Translations under genes and position numbers: made by a program | In this document: piece by piece, positions 45,501-56,800 of the stretch | Position numbering within the stretch: the first letter of the stretch is position 1 | Layout of the letters: each line of letters starts with the position of its first letter | The notes under the pieces: model-generated | Told to the model about the DNA's origin: nothing | Database searches by the model: none | What the model saw: the letters and a program-made list of their open reading frames with translations, nothing else | Origin: Xenopus tropicalis | Lineage: Eukaryota > Chordata > Amphibia > Anura > Pipidae | DNA length: 64,000 nucleotides | Direction: 5' to 3' | NCBI RefSeq assembly: GCF_000004195.4 | Contig: NC_030679.2 | Span: forward strand, 147,508,243 to 147,572,242

Positions 45501-48500
45501 GGGGGGGGGGACAGACCACTACACTGGCCCTTGTCCCTGCCTGGATTCCTACCCAGCATCCCCTGTGAGCCATATGGGCTACACCCCTGCTGGGGGGGGG
45601 GACAGAACCCTACACTGGCCCTTGTCCCTGCCTGGCTTCCTACCCAGCATCCCCCTTGCCCAGCAGAAGGCCAGCCATTGGATGGCCATTGGTCAGTGAG
45701 TCTCCCTCTCATGCCCCACAGGTTCGGTTTGGCGAGCGGCTGAAAGGGGCTTTATCTGCGGCGGCGGCAGAGGGGCAGAAACGGGCCGAGGGGCAGAAGG
45801 AAACTCAGGGGCAGAAACACGCAGAGCAAGTCAAATTATTACAGGAGAAGTAAGAGAACTCCTTCTGGTACCTCTGGGGCCCCCATTGTCTCTTATAGGG
45901 GGGCTGAGTTATACAGGGAACTCTGAGTATCACTCATGTATTATAAGGGATAATGTACCCCCTACTGTTAATGATAAGGATATTAGCAGTCACTGAGGGG
46001 TTCTGTGCCCCCCATATAAAGGCACAAGGCTGCAGGCTGAGTTATACAGGGAACTCTGAGTATCACTCATGTATTATAAGGGATAATGTACCCCCTACTG
46101 TAAATGATAAGGATATTAGCAGTCACTGAGGGGTTCTGTGCCCATATAAAGGCACAAGGCTGCAGGCTGAGTTATACAGGGAACTCTGAGTATCACTCAT
46201 GTATTATAAGGGATAATGTACCCCCTACTGTAAATGATAAGGATATTAGCAGTCACTGAGGGGTTCTGTGCCCATATAAAGGCACAAGGCTGCAGGCTGA
46301 GTTATACAGGGAACTCTGAGTATCACTCATGTATTATAAGGGATAATGTACCCCCTACTGTAAATGATAAGGATATTAGCAGTCACTGAGGGGTTCTGTG
46401 CCCCCCATATAAAGGCACAAGGCTGCAGGCTGAGTTATACAGGGAACTCTGAGTATCACTCATGTATTATAAGGGATAATGTACCCCCTACTATAAATGA
46501 TAAGGATATTAGCAGTCACTGAGGGGTTCTGTGCCCCCCATATAAAGGCACATGGCTGCAGGCTGAGTTATACAGGGAACTCTGAGTATCACTCATGTAT
46601 TATAAGGGATAATGTACCCCCTACTGTAAATGATAAGGATATTAGCAGTCACTGAGGGGTTCTGTGCCCCCCATATAAAGGCACAAGGCTGCAGGCTGAG
46701 TTATACAGGGAACTCTGAGTATCACTCATGTATTATAAGGATAATGTACCCCCTACTGTAAATGATAAGGATATTAGCAGTCACTGAGGGGTTCTGTGCC
46801 CCCCATATAAAGGCACAAGGCTGCAGGCTGAGTTATACAGGGAACTCTGAGTATCACTCATGTATTATAAGGATAATGTACCCCCTACTGTAAATGATAA
46901 GGATATTAGCAGTCACTGAGGGGTTCTGTGCCCCCCATATAAAGGCACAAGGCTGCAGGCTGAGTTATACAGGGAACTCTGAGTATCACTCATGTATTAT
47001 AAGGGATAATGTACCCCCTACTGTAAATGATAAGGATATTAGCAGTCACTGAGGGGTTCTGTGAGCCATATGGGCTACACCCCTGCTGGGGGGGGGGGGG
47101 GGGGACAGACCCCTAGACTGGCCCTTGTCCCTGCCTGGATTCCTACCCAGCATCCCCTGTGAGCCATATGGGCTACACCCCTGCTGGGGGGGGGGGGGGG
47201 GGGGGCAAACCCCTAGACTGGCCCTTGTCCCTGCCTGGATTCCTACCCAGCATCCCCTGTGAGCCATATGGGCTACACCCCTGCTGGGGGGGGGGGGACA
47301 GACCCCTAGACTGGCCCTTGTCCCTGCCTGGCTTCCTACCCAGCATCCCCTGTGAGCCATATGGGCTACACCCCTGCTGGGGGGGGGGGGGGGGGGGGGC
47401 AAACCCCTAGACTGGCCCTTGTCCCTGCCTGGATTCCTACCCAGCATCCTCTGTGAGCCATATGGGCTACACCCCTGCTGGGGGGGGGGCAGACCCCTAG
47501 ACTGGCCCTTGTCCCTGCCTGGATTTCTACCCAGCATCCCCTGTGAGCCATATGGGCTACACCCCTGCTGGGGGGGGGGGGGACAGACCCCTAGACTGGC
47601 CCTTGTCCCTGCCTGGATTCCTACCCAGCATCCCCTGTGAGCCATATGGGCTACACCCCTGCTGGGGGGGGGGGGGGGACAGACCCCTAGACTGGCCCTT
47701 GTCCCTGCCTGGATTTCTACCCAGCATCCCCTGTGAGCCATATGGGCTACACCCCTGCTGGGGGGGGGGACAGAACCCTACACTGGCCCTTGTCCCTGCC
47801 TGGCTTCCTACCCAGCATCCCCTGTGAGCCATATGGGCTACACCCCTGCTGGGGGGGGGGACAGAACCCTACACTGGCCCTTGTCCCTGCCTGGCTTCCT
47901 ACCCAGCATCCCCTGTGAGCCATATGGGCTACACCCCTGCTGGGGGGGGGGGGGGGGACAGACCCCTACACTGGCCCTTGTCCCTGCCTGGCTTCCTACC
48001 CAGCATCCCCCTTGCCCAGCAGAAGGCCAGCCATTGGATGGCCATTGGTCAGTGAGTCTCCCTCTCATGCCCCACAGGTTCGGTTTGGCGAGCGGCTGAA
48101 AGGGGCTTTATCTGCGGCGGCGGCAGAGGGGCAGAAACGGGCCGAGGGGCAGAAGGAAACTCAGGGGCAGAAACACGCAGAGCAAGTCAGAATATTACAG
48201 GAGAAGTAAGAGAACTCCTTCTGGTACCTCTGGGGCCCCCATTGTCTCTTATAGGGGGGCTGAGTTATACAGGGAACTCTGAGTATCACTCATGTATTAT
48301 AAGGGATACTGTACCCCCTACTGTAAATGATAAGGATATTAGCAGTCACTGAGGGGTTCTGTGCCCCCCATATAAAGGCACAAGGCTGCAGGCTGAGTTA
48401 TACAGGGAACTCTGAGTATCACTCATGTATTATAAGGGATAATGTACCCCCTACTGTAAATGATAAGGATATTAGCAGTCACTGAGGGGTTCTGTGCCCC

Positions 48501-49764
48501 CCATATAAAGGCACAAGGCTGCAGGCTGAGTTATACAGGGAACTCTGAGTATCACTCATGTATTATAAGGGATAATGTACCCCCTACTGTAAATGATAAG
48601 GATATTAGCAGTCACTGAGGGGTTCTGTGCCCCCCATATAAAGGCACAAGGCTACAGGCTGAGTTATACAGGGAACTCTGAGTATCACTCATGTATTATA
48701 AGGGATAATGTACCCCCTACTGTAAATGATAAGGATATTAGCAGTCACTGAGGGGTTCTGTGCCCCCCATATAAAGGCACAAGGCTGCAGGCTGAGTTAT
48801 ACAGGGAACTCTGAGTATCACTCATGTATTATAAGGGATAATGTACCCCCTACTGTAAATGATAAGGATATTAGCAGTCACTGAGGGGTTCTGTGCCCCC
48901 CATATAAAGGCACAAGGCTGCAGGCTGAGTTATACAGGGAACTCTGAGTATCACTCATGTATTATAAGGGATAATGTACCCCCTACTGTAAATGATAAGG
49001 ATATTAGCAGTCACTGAGGGGTTCTGTGCCCCCCATATAAAGGCACAAGGCTGCAGGCTGAATTATACAGGGAACTCTGAGTATCACTCATGTATTATAA
49101 GGGGTAATGTGCCCCCAAAATTTACTTTCTCACTAGCTGCCCAGAGCATACTGAGCATGTGCAGTGCCACTGACACTCCTAACAAGTACAGCATTTCTAT
49201 GTTTGTTCTTAGGGTTTAGTTCTCCTTTAACATTCCTTATCTATCCTTCCCAGGCTCAGTGCGGTCCAGGAGCAGTTGAACAAAGTAACGCAAGAAAAGA
49301 CTGATTTTGAGTGTAAATTTAAGGTATTAGTAAGTTTTCCTTATCTTTCCTACATTAGCCACCTGGGTACTCCCTCATCATTTCTAGCTCCTCCCTCTTT
49401 GAATGCCATTGGATGCTGTTGCCCTTTAAATCTGTTCCTTATGCCCTTTTGGCCTCTTAAAGAACGACTGCCATTGGTAGAGTCGAGCCCAGGGCTCCTG
49501 AAGTAGGTGGGGACAGTAAGTTTCCCCCCACATTTGTGAATGAGTAGACCTTCCTTTCCCAGTAAGCCACTCCCCCGCGGAGCCTAAGTCACGCCCCTGC
49601 GTTCCCTTCTCCAGGAGATTCAGCTGAATTACAAGCGCTTTATTGACCTCACCGACTCCAGCCTCCACTCCGACTACCTCCTGCGCCTGATCCACCTGGG
49701 AAAGCCTCCGGGCTACGTGCACTCAGCTACGCAGACTGATGATGTCATCAAACCATCATGCTGA
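42572..49764 (+). CDS. Coiled-coil protein, 3' exons; not identified
   Basis: Exons: 42572-42632, 43880-44001, 44089-44322, then 45722-45849 or its duplicate 48078-48205, then 49254-49323 and 49615-49764. GT-AG introns and phases give about 254 residues. The order is a short Ser/Pro-rich segment (GLMSINPSPSPRHRQ), a Cys-containing turn (GGCQACARLRDM), a long E/Q/R-rich coiled coil from RLRDMITQLQQEKEK through ERELQAWREAEE and AVQEQLNKVTQEK, and a compact tail with KRFIDLTDSSLHSDYLLRLI and GYVHSATQTDD. No transmembrane segment or enzyme motif is visible. The coiled coil suggests a structural, perhaps centrosomal or cytoskeletal, role; that is inference. I compared it with recalled centrobin and found no match. 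The first exon listed opens mid-frame, with an internal ATG at 42590, so either translation starts there or 5' exons are missing from what I could see. Confidence 0.75.
43150..43595. mobile_element. Frog interspersed repeat, TTAAAGG-type (copy 3)
   Basis: It carries TTAGTATGTTATAGAATGGC, GGGGGTCACTGACCCCGGCA, TATTGCTCTGTGAGGCTCCA and GGTTGCTAAGGTAATTTGAA, shared with the copies at 16.1 and 59.6 kb. Roughly palindromic overall. In the first intron of the coiled-coil gene. Confidence 0.6.
44425..45650. repeat. About 90-bp G-run minisatellite, copy 1
   Basis: Units contain GAGCCATATGGGCTACACCC, CTGCTGG plus a G-run of 9-19, and CTGGCCCTTGTCCCTGCCTG. About 13 copies lie between the coiled-coil exon ending 44322 and the first duplicated exon. 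Confidence 0.95.
45722..45849 (+). CDS. Duplicated coiled-coil exon, copy A (128 bp)
   Basis: It is preceded by CATGCCCCACAG and followed by GTAAGAGAAC. It encodes VRFGERLKGALSAAAAEG... ending EQVKLLQEK. Entry phase is 0 and exit phase 2. It differs from copy B (48078-48205) at two bases, giving K to R and L to I. Joining A to B would shift the frame and reach a stop seven codons into B, so a functional message should use only one. Confidence 0.85.
45890..47058. repeat. 133-bp tandem repeat, copy 1 (about 9 units)
   Basis: Units contain GAGTTATACAGGGAACTCTG, CACTCATGTATTATAAGGGA and GATAAGGATATTAGCAGTCA. It ends abruptly at 47058-47063, where it fuses to the 90-bp array. Confidence 0.95.
47059..48010. 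repeat. About 90-bp G-run minisatellite, copy 2
   Basis: Same unit as 44425-45650, about 10 copies. It is the left part of the second copy of the segmental duplication. Confidence 0.95.
48078..48205 (+). CDS. Duplicated coiled-coil exon, copy B (128 bp)
   Basis: Same length, same splice sites (CATGCCCCACAG before, GTAAGAGAAC after) and same phases as copy A, 2,356 bp downstream. It ends EQVRILQEK. It joins correctly both to the upstream exon at 44322 and to the downstream exon at 49254, so either copy can serve. Confidence 0.85.
48230..49110. repeat. 133-bp tandem repeat, copy 2 (about 6.5 units)
   Basis: Same unit as 45890-47058. Beyond 49110 the sequence becomes unique, with a TTAGTTCTCCTTTAA fragment at about 49215, before exon 49254. 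Confidence 0.94.
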
Positions 49765-50088
49765 TGTCACAGACCGCAAAGTCTATACTATTCTTTATCA
49801 TTTTCCTTTCAGACTTTCCCAGATTTTTATTTCATTTGGACTCCGACATCATCAGAAGAACAAGCTCATTGGTTGCCCCTTTGGCTATAGTGGGTGCCAC
49901 GTAAGGATATGGGAGGGCTTGGGAAGAACATAACTATGGGCTTATTGGAAGTACAGGAGCCTGCAAATCCCTCCATGGGGGGCATTAGGAAGTGCAACAG
50001 ATCTGATTTAGGGTTTCCAACTTTAATATGAACCCCCAAAGCCACAGAGCCTCGTACCCCCTGAACCCAAACATCCCCCCCCAATTAA

Positions 50089-50094
50089 AATAAA
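50089..50094 (+). terminator. Candidate poly(A) signal AATAAA, coiled-coil gene
   Basis: First canonical hexamer found, about 325 bp after the stop codon at 49764. Confidence 0.4.
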
Positions 50095-51534
50095 AATACA
50101 TATGGGGGACACAGCAGTGTGTAATCAATGATTACAGTGAAGATTGGCCCCAGTGGTTCAAATTAGAGCTTGACCATTGGCCCATTCACCAGTCCGTTCC
50201 AATGGGGTCCCGCCCACTATTTCTGGTTGGTGGATTGCCCACCAAGCTTGTGATCCATATGAATTAGGGATGCACCAAATCTCCCCCCCCCCAATTGGTT
50301 GGCCAATTGGAGCACGGAACAGGTAAAAGGCCCATAGACAATTGGGCCCTTTAGACCAATTCAGCAGCTTATCTGCCCGTGTATGGGGCCCTCCCCAACC
50401 AAGATCTGTTCTCGATTGGACAGGGAATTCAGCAGAACCGCCCCCCTTCCCGCTCTACCTATTGTCGTCTCTTTGCTCCTCCCTCTTCTCTCTCTCGTTT
50501 CATATTCCTACTCTGTCTGAAGCTTCTTTTCTGTCTTCCCATCATCCTCTCCTACTCAATCGCTGTCTCTCTCTCTGTCTGTCTCTCTGCCATACATTGC
50601 TGTCTCTCTCTCTCTCTCTGTCTGTCTCTCAAAGGCTCTTGTCGAGGCGAGGAAAGGGTTAACCTGGGGAGAAAGTGCAGAAGAAGTTGGGCAAAGTGAA
50701 TAAATAACTTGCGGGAAAGAAAAACACGTTGACAAATATTTACGGGAAATAAAATGGCTTCCCTGACAAAGGCGCGACGGGAGGCGGAGATGAAAGCCGC
50801 GTGAGGCTTATGCTAATAGGGAACAAAGCAGCATGGCCGCCATACAGGGCAAGAATAATTGGCCTTGTTAGTCCGGTCTTATTGTGAGTGCTATGGCCGC
50901 CCAGCTAATAACTGGCAGTTAGAGGCTATGGTTCCGCTGCCGCCGGCTAATGAGCCCCGGGCATTGTTAGGGGCAATTATCCCCCCCGGGAGCCCCCAAT
51001 TACAAAGTGCTAAAGTTTTTTTTAACAACAAACCGACACACATTAACCCCTGTATGTGCTCGAGGCCGATACAGACAGAAGTTAACCCTTAGCGGTTCTT
51101 AGAAGAACATAAACAACTAAAAGGAGAACTAAACCCAAAAAAGAAATAGGAATAGAAAAGCTGTATTCTATTTACTGAACCAGTCTGAATCTTTATAACA
51201 GCAACGAGCCAGGGCTTTAATATTGCCTTGTATTGTGGCATTTTCTATATATACAGTATATAGTGAGTGGGTGAGTGCAGGTAAGTGCCAGCAGCACAGA
51301 GTATGTGCTGGGAATTAGTAGAAAAGAAGATGGGGGGGCTACTGGGGCATCTTTGGGGGCACAGATCTTCCTGCTAAAGGGCTATGGTTGATTTGGGCTG
51401 GTACAGAACCCAAAAACATATTTTGCAGCATTATGCTTTAAAAGAGAAGGAAAGGTTAAATCACTGGGGGCAAAATGTTAGACACCCCCCAATCACTTAC
51501 CTGATACCCCTGGCTGGGCAGCGAGCATTCCTCT
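50095..51534. other. Gap between the coiled-coil gene and mink1
   Basis: It holds a family C fragment (TTAGGGATGCACCAAATC at about 50266), a block resembling the 19267 element (CCGTGTATGGGGCCC at 50378), a CT-rich tract at 50460-50640 and a TTAAAGG-type end (AAAAGGAGAACTAAACCC at about 51119). Between them, 50690-51100 is unique, rich in TAAT/ATTA words and CpG, and looks unlike repeats. No exon seen. Confidence 0.45.
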
Positions 51535-52290
51535 GTCTTCAGAATTCCATGGCCCACATTGTGCCTGAGTCTGAGCTTTCAGAAGGAGCCGGCGCTACAC
51601 ATCAGAACTGCTTTCAGCTAACCTATTGTTTCTCCTACTCCCATGTAACTGGAGGAGTCCCAAGCCGGACTTGGATTTCTTACTATTGAGTGCTATTCTG
51701 ATACCTACTGGGAGCTGCTATCTTGCTCCCTTCCCATTGTTCTGCTGATCGGCTGCTGGGGGGGGGATATCACTCCAACTTGCAGCGCAGCAGTAAAGTG
51801 TGCCTGAGTCTGAGCTTTCAGAAGGAGCCGGCGCTACACATCAGAACTGCTTTCAGCTAACCTATTGTTTCTCCTACTCCCATGTAACTGGAGGAGTCCC
51901 AAGCCGGACTTGGATTTCTTACTATTGAGTGCTATTCTGATACCTACTGGGAGCTGCTATCTTGCTCCCTTCCCATTGTTCTGCTGATCGGCTGCTGGGG
52001 GTGAGGGGGGGGGGATATCACTCCAACTTGCAGCGCAGCAGTAAAGTGTGCCTGAGTCTGAGCTTTCAGCCAGTGCTACACATTAGAACTGCTTTCAGCT
52101 AACCTATTGTTTCTCCTACTCCCATGTAACTGGAGGAGTCCCAAGCCGGACTTGGATTTCTTACTATTGAGTGCTATTCTGATACCTACTGGGAGCTGCT
52201 ATCTTGCTCCCTTCCCATTGTTCTGCTGATCGGCTGCTGGGGGTGAGGGGGGGGGGGATATCACTCCAACTTGCAGCGCAGCAGTAAAGT
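51535..52290 (-). repeat. R243 tandem repeat, inverted, about 3 copies
   Basis: Same unit as 35287-36205 in reverse orientation (CAGAACTGCTTTCAGCTAAC, TGCTATTCTGATACCTACTG, GATATCACTCCAACTTGCAG). Confidence 0.93.
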
Positions 52291-52524
52291 GTGAGTGAAG
52301 TTTATCAGAGCACAGGTCACATGGCTGTGGCACCCTGGGAACTGGAGAATATGGCTAGCCCCATGTGACATTTTAAAACTAAATATAAACAAAATCTGTT
52401 TGCACCCCGGCCAGGGGTATAATGCAAACGATTGGGTTTGGGGCCCTAGGGCCCAGGATAGGGGCGGAGCCCCCCGAGGGCAGAACGATACCAGACGAGG
52501 GCAGACGTTAGTAGCAGACATAAT

Positions 52525-53861
52525 TTTATTTGAAGAGCAATAACATCACCCTCTTCGCCGTTCCTCCGCTTTCCCGTCCGACCTTTATAACAATTTGCTA
52601 CATAAAATATCTGGATTACCTCCTATTAATCGGCGTCTGTCAGTTTTACAAAAATAACGATTCCGTCCCCGTGTCGTTGGACGCCGCCGCGATTGTCGCT
52701 TTTTACCGTATGGCAGCGCTGTGCAACCAGCTTTCATTGCCGGGGGAATAAAAGATTATTTGTAAAATAAAAGCCATGGGGGTTGTTTTTTTTTTTGTTG
52801 TCGTTTTGGTTCAGTCTCGGCTTGAATGTTCTTTGTGGCTTTCGGCTTGAATGTTCTTTGTGGCTTTCGGCTTCACCCATAGGGCGGCGCCACTAACCTC
52901 GCTCTCACAGAGCAGCATGGAGTATGCAACTTGATGTGTTAGTTTAACCGTTTCCATGCCCCCCCCCTCCCCGAAAGGCGCTTGGGCCCTGTACCCCCCT
53001 AAATGGCTAAATCTTTTGAGGGGTCTGGGGGCCATTAAAGCCCTGTTGTTTCCGTATGACCTTGTTCAATGCCCGTCCCATACTAACGGAAGTCTGGGTG
53101 TGCAATTGTACCCCCCCAACAACACACAGCGACGTAGCACCACAAGGCGACACCCCAACACACTTTTTTTGAACCCCCCAATTACAAGCGGATGTAGAAG
53201 GAGGCAGAAAGAGCAAGGTGCCAATGTCCGTGTTTCTCCAGAACGGAGCCGCCACGTTAGACAAACTGAAGGTAAGAAACACGCCACTTAAAGCTAAAGG
53301 AGGAGAGAGGGGGGCGCCGGGGTAAAGGAGACGCTTTACCCCAGGCCCCGCCCCTGCTAGTAATTATACAGCTGATAAAGTGCCTTGATTATGGGAATCT
53401 CAAAGTGTCCTAGTTAATTGCATGACGTAAGCGCTCTGACCCTATTCGCTCATAGGAATCTGTGTGTGCAAATCTGTCGTCGCCCAGCTCAGTGGGGGGC
53501 CTACGTGCCTAGCAGCTGACCCCCAATGATGTGGGGTTTCTAGTTGCTGATTGGAACACTCTAAAGAGTCACGTCCCCCGAACCCAGGGCAATACACTAA
53601 TACCCAGTCCATCTCTGCCCTCATTGTACCCTCTGTCCGTCCATGACTGGAGGTGTGTGCGGGGGGCTTGGGGGTGTTTAGTGTTAGAGAACCCCCCCCA
53701 ATAAATTAAAACGCAGCCAAACTAAAAGCGAAACGAGAGGCACTGTAGTCTGGAGTGAGAAGCATGGGGGGCACTTGGAGAAGACGAGGGGGCGGGGCTC
53801 CAGTGTGTAGGGTATGGTGGGGGGGCTCTCGGGCACGTCCGGCCGTACAGGCTGCGGCTTC
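52525..53861 (-). other. mink1: Putative mink1 3' untranslated region
   Basis: Mostly unique sequence downstream of the mink1 stop. AATAAA on the minus strand (TTTATT at 52525-52530) is a possible end signal about 1.3 kb after the stop. The extent is inferred. Confidence 0.4.
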
Positions 53862-56800
53862 TCACCAGTTCATGATGCAGCTGCGATTCAGGGTCATGAA
53901 GTAAACCTGGCTGCTCCCGCCCGAACGCACCGAGGCAAAGAACACCTGCAGGGCAACGAGACACAATAAGGATCCAACAGGTCTTTCCAAGGGGAAAAGC
54001 TCATTGTACATACCGTATTATTACTAACAGCTAATAAAGCAGCGACCCCAGGACCCCTTGCCCACACGGCCCACACCCCAGGACCCCTTTGCCCACACGG
54101 CCCACACCCCAGGACCCCTTTGCCCACACGGCCCACACCCCAGGACCCCTTTGCCCACACGGCCCACACCCCAGGACCCCTTTGCCCACACGGCCCACAC
54201 CCCAGGACCCCTTTGCCCACACGGCCCACACCCCAGGACCCCTTTGCCCACACGGCCCACACCCCAGGACCCCTTTGCCCACACGGCCCACACCCCAGGA
54301 CCCCTTTGCCCACACGGCCCACACCCCAGGACCCCTTTGCCCACACGGCCCACACCCCAGGACCCCTTTGCCCACACCCCAGGACCCCTTTGCCCACACC
54401 CCTGGACCCCTTGCCCACACAGCCCACACCCCAGGACCCCCTTGCCCACACCCCAGGACCCCCTTGCCCAAAAAGCCCAGTACCAATGTACCAGCCGCCC
54501 CCACAGTGAGCCGAGACCCAATCACTATACTGCTTTTAAAGCCGATGGAGTGCAAATCAGACTCAGTTAGCCAATAGCAAGACTGGATTACACACACCAG
54601 TGCCAGTTACTACAAAGCAGAGAGAGAAAGTAAAGGGGAACTTTTCTTCCCACTGGTTCCATATCAGAGAGTAGGAAAGGAACCCCAAGTCCCTGGGGGA
54701 GCTACATAAACCCTGGCAACTCATTGGCCCATAATCTCAAGGTGATGATTGGCTGATGGAATGAAAGGGGTGCATATGGAGCTGCCTGACATTAGATCCA
54801 TTGCACATAATTGGGCCTCATTTCAGCACAGACCAACTGCATGTGTGGCAAGGTGGGGGCCTCTATGCCTATGGGGAAACTTGTACCCCAGTGTGCCTAC
54901 CCCTACCCCATAAAGACGGCCAGTGGCACAAACACCGGGGCCCCCCCTCCCACATGGCGGGTACCAAGCACTCAGATTGGAAGGATCTGGATCCCCCCCC
55001 CCCATTTATTCACCTTGTCGTTGCGCTCACACAGGAACTTCAGCCGCTGAGCTCTCTTGTGCATGAAGACCCCGTCCAGGTGCCCCGTCTCCACCGAGCG
55101 GATTTCTATGGCCTTCTCCCCCCAGCCCATGATCTGATTGGAGCAGATATAGGCTACACGGGAGAGACAGAGCTCAGTTACACACAGAGTAAGGGCCCCC
55201 CAGCCCATGATCTGATTGGAGCAGATATAGGCTACACGGGAGAGACAGAGCTCAGTTACACACAGAGTAAGGGCCCCCCCAGCCCATGATCTGATTGGAG
55301 CAGATATAGGCTACACGGGAGAGACAGAGCTCAGTTACACACAGAGTAAGGGCCCCCCAGCCCATGATCTGATTGGAGCAGATATAGGCTACACGGGAGA
55401 GACAGAGCTCAGTTACACACAGAGTAAGGGCCCCCCAGCCCATGATCTGATTGGAGCAGATATAGGCTACACGGGAGAGACAGAGCTCAGTTACACACAG
55501 AGTAAGGGCCCCCCCAGCCCATGATCTGATTGGAGCAGATATAGGCTACACGGGAGAGACAGAGCTCAGTTACACACAGAGTAAGGGCCCCCCAGCCCAT
55601 GATCTGATTGGAGCAGATATAGGCTACACGGGAGAGACAGAGCTCAGTTACACACAGAGTAAGGGCCCCCCAGCCCATGATCTGATTGGAGCAGATATAG
55701 GCTACACGGGAGAGACAGAGCTCAGTTACACACAGAGTAAGGGCCCCCCAGCCCATGATCTGATTGGAGCAGATATAGGCTACATGGGAGAGACAGAGCT
55801 CAGTTACACACAGAGTAAGGGCCCCCCAGCCCATGATCTGATTGGAGCAGATATAGGCTACATGGGAGAGACAGAGCTCAGTTACACACAGAGTAAGGGC
55901 CCCCCAGCCCATGATCTGATTGGAGCAGATATAGGCTACACAGGAGAGACAGAGCTCAGTTACACACAGAGTAAGGGCCCCCCCAGCCCATGATCTGATT
56001 GGAGCAGATATAGGCTACACGGGAGAGACAGAGCTCAGTTACACACAGAGTAAGGCCCCCCCAGCCCATGATCTGATTGGAGCAGATATAGGCTACACGG
56101 GAGAGACAGAGCTCAGTTACACACAGAGTAAGGGGCACCCCAGCCCATGATCTGATTGGAGCAGATATAGGCTACACGGGAGAGACAGAGCTCAGTTACA
56201 CACAGAGTAAGGGCCCCCCAGCCCATGATCTGATTGGAGCAGATATAGGCTACACGGGAGAGACAGAGCTCAGTTACACACAGAGTAAGGGCCCCCCCAG
56301 CCCATGATCTGATTGGAGCAGATATAGGCTACACGGGAGAGACAGAGCTCAGTTACACACAGAGTAGGGAATGAGTGGCGGGACGGGGGGGCTGCACTTA
56401 CCGACAGACGTGGGCATCTCTCCCCACTGCAACACCACGTCTTTAATGATGCGCCCGTAGGTGTTGACGTAGACCCCCTCGTCCTCGTAGCACAGTAACA
56501 TCTCCATGCCGTCCGTGTTTGGCAGAAAGATGATGGCGTGGGGGTTAATCTGGCTCTGGATCTAAATAAGAATAGGGGGGGGGGGCAGCGGATGAGGGAG
56601 AGGGGATATTTGCCCCACTGGGCACATACAGGAATCAGTAGCTCAGCTTGCCCTCGGCCCATTGGCCCTGCTATTGCCTCTATAATGGAGACAAACAGGA
56701 GGGGTCACAATGGGCAGGGCCAGTCTTATAAACTACGGGGCCCAAGTGGGACCATTTTGGTGGGGCCCCCTACACAGGGTTCCAGGGCTGGGTGGGCAAA

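Noticed and set aside
42572..49764. Identity of the coiled-coil gene as centrobin
   Set aside because: Centrobin is encoded near TP53 in mammals and is coiled-coil, but the tail seen here does not resemble the centrobin C-terminus as I remember it.
54031..54597. Six overlapping frames of 129-188 codons on both strands
   Set aside because: All derive from the 31-bp minisatellite in the last mink1 intron.
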